From positions 18,830,204 through 18,894,203 of the forward strand of contig CM034609.1 of NCBI GenBank assembly GCA_020091685.1: 64,000 nt of DNA. The letters run 5' to 3'. Below are positions 60,101 to 64,000 of this stretch, one piece after another. The stretch's first letter is position 1. Each line of letters starts with the position of its first letter. The stretch comes from Lutjanus erythropterus. Lineage: Eukaryota > Chordata > Actinopteri > Lutjaniformes > Lutjanidae. The notes below the pieces were generated by a model. It did no database searches, had not been told where the DNA came from, and saw nothing but the letters and a program-made list of their open reading frames with translations. The translations under genes were made by a program, and so were the position numbers.

Positions 60101-61512
60101 GGAGTCATAACCATTTGTGAGTAATTCTTAACCACTGCAGGGAATTATCATTGTGTTTGAGGGCTGAAGCAGAAAAGTTAATCTGTCAGCCATTATCAAG
60201 ATGTTAAAGTAACGTGGTGGTCATATTTAAGTGATTAAAATAAATCCAAATCAATTTTTCAACCCACAACCCTTTGATGTGCGTGTTCAATATTTGTCCT
60301 TCTTTAAACTCACAGCTGACACCTGTAAACAGGGACAAAGAAGAGGCCTCACGTTTAATGCAGGTAATTACAATATGAGTGGACAATGTATAAAGTACCC
60401 TGCAAAGACTTTCTAACTCAAAATGTTTTCACACACAGACACGCAATGTTATGACACAGTGCCAAGTCATAATAGAAGTTATCTCAGTGTACTTTTCATA
60501 TAGAACAGGTCTAAACTGTGCTCTTTAAAATATTATTTACAGAGCTCCAACAATCCCCACCATGAGCAAGCACTAGGCAACAGTGGTAAGGAAAAACTCC
60601 CTTTTTAACAGACAGGAACCTCAAGCATAGCCAGACTTTGGGTACTTTGGGCAGCCATCTGCCTCATCCAGTTTATCTCTAGTTTGGTCCAACAATAGCT
60701 GCTGGACTTATCTCTCAGCTGGGTATTTAGCGTACGGTTGTCTTGTCTGAGCTTGTTTGGATGTTATTTTGAGGGGTTGAAGACAGTTTGATTTTGCAGC
60801 ATATTTACGTCTGTAGACTTGGATATTTAATCTCAGTGACTTTGGAACCAAGAGCAACCTTTTCACCTCAATTATCAAATGCTAATAATCTCAAAAATGG
60901 TAATGTTTTATTTAGTCTTTATTGTGCATTTTTATTGAGAGCCATCATTGCAAACTTAAGATTTTAAAGAACAACTAAAAAAAACACAATTATATATAAA
61001 CCAGTTGAGCAGTAACAATTACTCTTGGTAATGATGCATAATTGTATGCATCTGCTGCTCCTCCCAGTCACTGTTGGTATTTTCATCCTCTGGATGAGTT
61101 GGCTCAAGATGTGGTAGAACTTTGTTGTGTGTCCGTGTTGTTGAATGGTGTGCTTGCTAGTTATGCTATGCTTATGATAAGTGGTGACATAATTTGTCCA
61201 AGCTGTTCGTAAATGCACCAGAAAGATAGATGATCTTTAGTCTCATTTCTAGGATGTCAAATACCAACTTTTTGGTTTGGTAAAGTGCCTCAAGCACAGC
61301 AAAATAATAAAAAAAAAATGAGGAAATGCAATCCTTACTTCATATTAGTTTGTTAACATTGACATTGTGAACATGTTAGCATTAAGCTCAAAGCTCTGTT
61401 GTGCCTAAGTACAGCTTCACAGAGCTGCGAGCATGACTGTAGACTCTTGTTAATGGATAAACACTCATCTCTCTCTCTCCCTCTTTGTTATACAGACCTA
61501 TGAGTGTGACTC
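48474..61512 (+). CDS. Type I membrane protein with six-Cys helical domain and poly-Thr stalk; candidate FLT3LG/CSF1/KITLG-like cytokine
   Basis: I assemble 15 coding exons: 48474-48512, 49322-49387, 51111-51161, 51250-51333, 51460-51589, 51751-51762, 52008-52043, 53770-54009, 55713-55733, 56215-56238, 57611-57714, 59413-59463, 60316-60363, 60543-60585, 61496-61503 or beyond. All junction phases agree. The product is about 318 residues: signal peptide (1-24), a domain with Cys 26, 57, 76, 92, 107 and 125 and N-glycosylation sites at Asn38 and Asn87, a Thr stalk (about 143-215), a membrane helix (about 239-258), RSKR stop-transfer and a short tail. Small helical exons in phase 0, a phase-1 switch into a mucin-like stalk, and a membrane anchor recall FLT3LG, CSF1 and KITLG. 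FLT3LG is near CPT1C in mammals. No sequence match strong enough to name it was found. A simple mucin-like receptor is the alternative. Confidence 0.7.
49322..49387 (+). CDS. Gene 2 exon: signal peptide end and mature N-terminus
   Basis: Twenty-two codons continue the hydrophobic core (VFLSMINMSKG) and enter the mature chain NCIDYFTMDEL, with likely cleavage just before NC. A T-rich tract precedes the acceptor. Confidence 0.72.
49829..49855. repeat. 13 bp perfect inverted repeat, 1 nt centre
   Basis: ATAGTCAACCTGG and its exact reverse complement are separated by a single A. Confidence 0.9.
49935..50277. repeat. Three imperfect tandem units of about 110 bp
   Basis: Each unit carries a CAGAAACA/ACAGA stretch, then CTTCAAGTTACAAAGATAAA or a variant, AAGTACAAACA, and CAAATTAGAGGAAACA or a variant. 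Starts are near 49935, 50042 and 50181. Confidence 0.75.
50587..50968. mobile_element. 382 bp MITE with TTCTTCACACTTTATATT ends
   Basis: The left terminus TTCTTCACACTTTATATT and the inverse complement of the right terminus (TTCTTACACTTTATATTA) match almost fully. The interior is AT-rich with repeated TTAATAA and non-coding. Confidence 0.65.
51111..51161 (+). CDS. Gene 2 exon: helix A region
   Basis: Seventeen codons in phase 0-0, KKNLTDTISIVKTNDLK, include an N-glycosylation sequon NLT. Flanked by TTCTAG and GTAATT. Confidence 0.7.
51250..51333 (+). CDS. Gene 2 exon: long amphipathic helix with two Cys
   Basis: Twenty-eight codons, DAIECTLEREILHNQEERKH then LLMCFLGP, form a charged helix-like segment with Cys57 and Cys76. 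The exon begins right at the donor-matched phase 0. Confidence 0.72.
51460..51589 (+). CDS. Gene 2 exon: NNIS sequon, two Cys
   Basis: A 130 nt exon, phase 0 to 1, encodes GQNKPNNISVKCNGEPTLKV and TLYHFKCLMAKALQL. It holds the NIS sequon and Cys92 and Cys107. It switches the reading phase to 1, as at the helical-domain/stalk boundary in membrane cytokines. Confidence 0.75.
51751..51762 (+). CDS. Gene 2 12-nt micro-exon (GCEY)
   Basis: A strong acceptor (CATCACAG) and donor (GTGAGT) bracket only 12 nt. It is in phase 1-1 and supplies the sixth Cys. Frame is kept whether or not it is included. Confidence 0.6.
52008..52043 (+). CDS. Gene 2 36-nt exon (DTVLKIYSSIYK)
   Basis: A phase 1-1 exon between TTTTCAG and GTAAGT encodes a short helix-like segment just before the stalk. 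Confidence 0.65.
52615..53140. repeat. LINE-associated AT-rich repeat
   Basis: ACTTTTATTGATCCCCAGGG near 52635 is a common fish LINE-tail phrase in reverse. It is followed by a long AT-rich stretch with AATAAATAGAAAATAATC and TTGCACATTTT units. A related stretch lies near 56820-57070. Confidence 0.45.
53770..54009 (+). CDS. Gene 2 poly-threonine stalk exon
   Basis: A 240 nt phase 1-1 exon lies between CCTGCAG and GTAAGC. The frame set by the preceding exon reads ACA codons, giving Thr runs of 14, 9 and 9 broken by APPPP, AP and LPER, then TTAATTAATTTTT and SPTPTAVSG. This is a mucin-like O-glycosylation stalk made from a trinucleotide microsatellite. The other frames read poly-Gln or poly-Asn and are not used. 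Confidence 0.78.
54123..54180. repeat. (TG)n microsatellite
   Basis: About 58 bp of pure TG starts 113 bp after the poly-Thr exon donor. CA/TA-rich DNA precedes it. Confidence 0.95.
54183..55712. other. Gene 2 intron
   Basis: No exon or defined element is seen. Sequences near 54700-54870 and 55130-55300 have a repeat-like texture, but I could not classify them. Confidence 0.35.
55713..55733 (+). CDS. Gene 2 21-nt exon (GQSSHLK)
   Basis: Phase 1-1, between TGCAAAG and GTAAGT. It is juxtamembrane, and a likely optional cassette. Confidence 0.55.
56215..56238 (+). CDS. Gene 2 24-nt exon (EKHETSNT)
   Basis: Phase 1-1, between TTCCACAG and GTAAGT. Juxtamembrane, polar. Confidence 0.6.
56820..57480. 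repeat. Repeat-derived DNA, LINE/MITE-like
   Basis: TGAATTATTGCACAAGCATA, ATAAATAATAAATAG and AAGTCTGGAAAGATTGATGA give the texture of the LINE-associated repeat at 52.6-53.1 kb. The class is uncertain. Confidence 0.35.
57611..57714 (+). CDS. Gene 2 transmembrane exon
   Basis: A 104 nt exon, phase 1 to 0, encodes DISK, a 20-residue hydrophobic helix from VLIVSMILNV to GVYLYM, then RSKRSQDYRPP, a basic stop-transfer sequence that predicts a type I orientation. Confidence 0.78.
58200..59140 (+). mobile_element. Decayed Tc1/mariner-type transposon
   Basis: Around 58650-58800 the sequence reads GCTGAAAGGTACATACAAGT, TGGAGCAACATATGCTAGCA and CAGCAAAACAATGCCAAGAC, encoding a frameshifted AERYIQVLEQHM and FQQNNAK, the transposase DDE-domain block where an active copy has FQQDNAKPH. 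The 3' part ends CACCTGTTTGGAATTGGGGT, typical of the inverted terminus of this fish family. Stops and frameshifts show it is dead. Left boundary uncertain. Confidence 0.65.
59413..59463 (+). CDS. Gene 2 cytoplasmic-tail exon 1
   Basis: Seventeen codons, TELNGASPDDLPAAEME, acidic, phase 0-0. Acceptor TTTTTCAG. Confidence 0.65.
59464..60315. other. Gene 2 intron
   Basis: Nothing recognisable beyond AT-rich sequence. Confidence 0.5.
60316..60363 (+). CDS. Gene 2 cytoplasmic-tail exon 2
   Basis: Sixteen codons, LTPVNRDKEEASRLMQ, phase 0-0, flanked by CACAG and GTAATT. Confidence 0.6.
60543..60585 (+). CDS. Gene 2 cytoplasmic-tail exon 3 (optional)
   Basis: A 43 nt exon encodes SSNNPHHEQALGNS and ends in phase 1. 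Its inclusion makes the next exon read D-L-stop, whereas skipping it opens a different 36-residue tail. Confidence 0.5.
60586..61495. other. Gene 2 last intron
   Basis: It holds the repeat copy at 61195-61322 and a CT-rich tract just before the final acceptor. Confidence 0.55.
61195..61322. repeat. Dispersed repeat, copy 2 (pairs with 32.6 kb)
   Basis: TTGTCCAAGCTGTTCGTAAA, GGATGTCAAATACCAAC and GGTTTGGTAAAGTGCCTC have counterparts at 32655-32750 in the same order and strand. Confidence 0.6.
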
Positions 61513-61606
61513 TGTCGTTGCACATTCAGCTCCCCCAAGGAATGACTGTGAAGTTGGAATTGAAATGGCACAAGGATGCTGCTCACATCATTCTATATTC
61601 TTAATG
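61496..61606 (+). CDS. Gene 2 last coding exon, two possible readings
   Basis: After the 43 nt exon, the frame stops almost at once (TGA at 61501-61503). If spliced directly from the exon ending at 60363, the exon reads TYECDSVVAHSAPPRNDCEV to SHHSIFL and stops at 61604-61606. Both readings have valid splice phases. The longer frame may simply be 3'UTR. Confidence 0.5.
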
Positions 61607-64000
61607 CATCACACATAACAAAGCGTCAGGTTGCCAAGAGGGACAGGAGACCTGATTGACTGTGGTTTGCAAATACCACAGTCGGGAAATCTTGAGGTGA
61701 AGATTTGCTTCAGATGTCAAGAGGAGTGAGCGTGAACGAGCTGCAGCTTGCCGGTTCACTCTGCCACACTGAAGTCTCTCATCAAGATTGTTGCGTTGCC
61801 CGGCCCCAGCATTACGTCAAAGGGACATGAAGTGCAACATCATGCCACTGCTTCAAGGACCAACCCATTTGTCTCCCGTGACTAGTTTGTTTCGTTCCTA
61901 CACTGGCCAAGCAAAAATACACCGGGAAAATGTTGGTTGGTGCGTTGGTTTCCAGACTATGAGCCAGGAGTTTGTTTTTCCACAGATTACAGAGAGGGAA
62001 ATAGGGTAAAATACGTGAATGAAATTATTCATCTATCAGGCCCAAATTGCTTTTATAATCACAAGAAAGACACTGGTACAAATCTTATCAGTTTGTCTTT
62101 CTGTTGAGCTTAAGCTTAAAGAGACACTTCACCTGTATTGCTATTTATCTGTCTATATTGTTTTGGTGTGTGTTGTTTTTAAGATATCGTTCGTAGAGAT
62201 GTCTGCCTTGTCTTGTAGTAGAACTACATGGGACTCTTTTTGCTCTTGGAAGATCCAGTGATCACTAAGGGTATTATCCCATTCAGACAGAGTGCAGGTT
62301 TTGCAGTGAGAGGTGCTTTTTCCCAGTTCAGTAGTCCAAATGGATGAAAAAAAAACTGCTTGAAAAAAAAGGAAGAAAATGATGCTTAAGGCATTTTTAG
62401 CTTTATAGATATAGTTTTCATTTTCCCCTCATAAGTTTTCTCAGTGAGGCATTTATGGTGTCTTTTTTTCTCTCTCTCTCTCTTTTTTTTGAAACAACTG
62501 TATGACTCCAGGTTTCTTTCCTGTTGCAGTGCAGCTTTTTTTTCACTGCATGCACTGACGTTGATGAAGATAAAGTTGAAATGCTACACAATTAAGATAC
62601 TACGATTTTTCCGACTTTTTCCTTCCTGACTTTGTTTATCGGCCAATACCAAGGAACAGTGTGATACCAGTTAGTTATGCCAGTATTGTTGGCGCAAAAG
62701 CCCTTCTAGTCATACACCAACAGAACAAAATTTGAAATGCATCTTCAGTTTAGTTGCCCAGAGACATTATATTTAACTGTATTATAGTATGAATATGAGC
62801 CTTTGGGAGTTAGCTATCTTGATATGCTGAGCTATTTCTAGTACTGAACTCATTCTGCAATGTTATAACCAGTTTTTCATAAGCTGTAAAATTTTACTGA
62901 AGTTAATGTGAAAAGGTATGTAAAACTTAGTCTGGTTAGATTCCCCCTCAGAAATGCTTCATAAATATACCGTTCTTTGTGTTTTATATTGTATATACAG
63001 GATCAAATAATATATATGCATTCTTTGAACACAATCTAACACAAACTATATACGTAACTGCATTTTCGTCATCTTATCAGCCTGTTGCCACAAGTTGATA
63101 ATAGCATGTAATCATGAAAAACATTTCATTTTGTGGTACATCTCATCTGCAAAGTCTGACTTTCAGTCCTGTCCTGCTTGTCTTGTGCTCTGTGTGGTGT
63201 TCAGATTCATTCAATTTGTATTATACTGTGCTTTTATATTTTTTATGTTAGTAGGTTTATTTATGGTGTTTTTAACAGAGTAGGATGGTGTGTGTGTGTG
63301 TGTGTGCGTGTGTGTGTGCGTGTGTGTGCGCAGAGGTGTAATGTAATGTACTTGTATATAAATAGACACATGAATGATAACATACAGACTGAAGTATGCG
63401 AAAGCTTCCCTGGTGGCAGCAACAACCTCATTGGCTGAGATGAATCTCAATGGGTGGAGCCTATAGAGAAGTAGTAGTAAGGTCACATACTATTGAAAGA
63501 TTCTCTAAATTACTTAGGCACTTCAATTAAAATTGGCCAGTTAGGTACCTTCCACTCTGAGCCACCGTCCACTGAGGTTTAATTCATCACTCCTTGCGGA
63601 GCCTTCCTAAGTCCCACCCCTTTTGGCACCTTGGCCTCCTTTCCTGCTTCCTGTGCATAGATATGCTGTGTTAGGCTCGTCAATGTTGAAAAGAAAACCC
63701 AAATTTGAAAATTGAGTTGCTGGGAAACGTGTAAAAGTGACATATCACATCTGAAGTTGGCTAATGTTGCAAAACACTAGCTAATTAGCTAGCTGCAGCT
63801 AGCACAGAGCAGAAATGGGTGGGACAAGGGTCAATAGTTCCATGACACCAGTTCTGCATGCCAGGAGAAATTGCACAGACCTGTGAAAGTCCATATGTTT
63901 TTCCTGCTGATAAAAATTGACTTTGGGAAAGAACATTATTCTGTATGCATAATTTTGGCAGCATATTTCAGAGCTAAAATGAATGGTGCGTCATCATGTT
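61607..64000. other. Gene 2 3'UTR and downstream flank
   Basis: The 3'UTR probably begins at 61504 or 61607. A 9 bp stem-loop lies at 61658-61683. TTATC-GGCCAATACC near 62637-62650 looks like a hAT remnant, and a (TG)n microsatellite lies at 63287-63330. I did not find a clear AATAAA. No third gene is seen. Confidence 0.5.
63287..63330. repeat. (TG)n microsatellite with CG interruptions
   Basis: An imperfect TG run of about 44 bp. The antisense frame reads poly-(TH), an artefact. Confidence 0.9.

Noticed and set aside
1-64000. Bacterial-type systems, CRISPR arrays or operons
   Set aside because: Split genes, GT/AG introns and fish repeats show eukaryotic DNA. No spaced direct-repeat array is present.

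Overview
This is vertebrate nuclear DNA, almost certainly from a ray-finned (teleost) fish. It has long introns with GT/AG boundaries, many microsatellites, and a dense load of repeats of types familiar from percomorph-like fish genomes: hAT/BED elements, short MITEs, a tRNA-derived SINE, L2-like tails, and an L1 and a Tc1/mariner relic. There is no prokaryotic gene, operon or CRISPR array. Two plus-strand protein genes account for essentially all the coding signal. || Gene 1 (about 1.7-35.3 kb) is a carnitine O-palmitoyltransferase 1. Sixteen consecutive coding exons can be joined with intact splice sites and phases, giving 694 residues through the stop. The N-terminal roughly 95 residues lie upstream of the window. 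Catalytic and carnitine/acyl-CoA signatures are intact. Several exons read more like mammalian CPT1C than CPT1A, although the active-site motif is the canonical one. One 12.8 kb intron (15.9-28.7 kb) holds many repeats. || Gene 2 (about 42.7-61.6 kb) is a multi-exon gene I could not name with certainty. A TATA-containing promoter with an ISRE-like site and a non-coding first exon precede exons for a type I membrane protein of about 318 residues. It has a signal peptide, a small six-cysteine helical domain, a stalk of poly-threonine encoded by a (CAA)n/(ACA)n microsatellite, one transmembrane helix and a short cytoplasmic tail. Five consecutive phase-1 cassette exons (12, 36, 240, 21 and 24 nt) build the membrane-proximal region. 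The layout resembles the membrane-anchored cytokines FLT3LG, CSF1 and KITLG, and FLT3LG lies near CPT1C in mammals. I therefore propose it as a candidate FLT3LG-like cytokine; this is inference, not proof. || The rest is introns, about 7.4 kb of UTR/intergenic DNA between the genes, and 3' flank. Notable non-genic structure includes a complete 949 bp hAT element with perfect 8 bp target duplications and a broken BED-finger ORF, several MITEs, two strong perfect hairpins (21 bp and 17 bp stems), and repeat families with two or more copies in the window.
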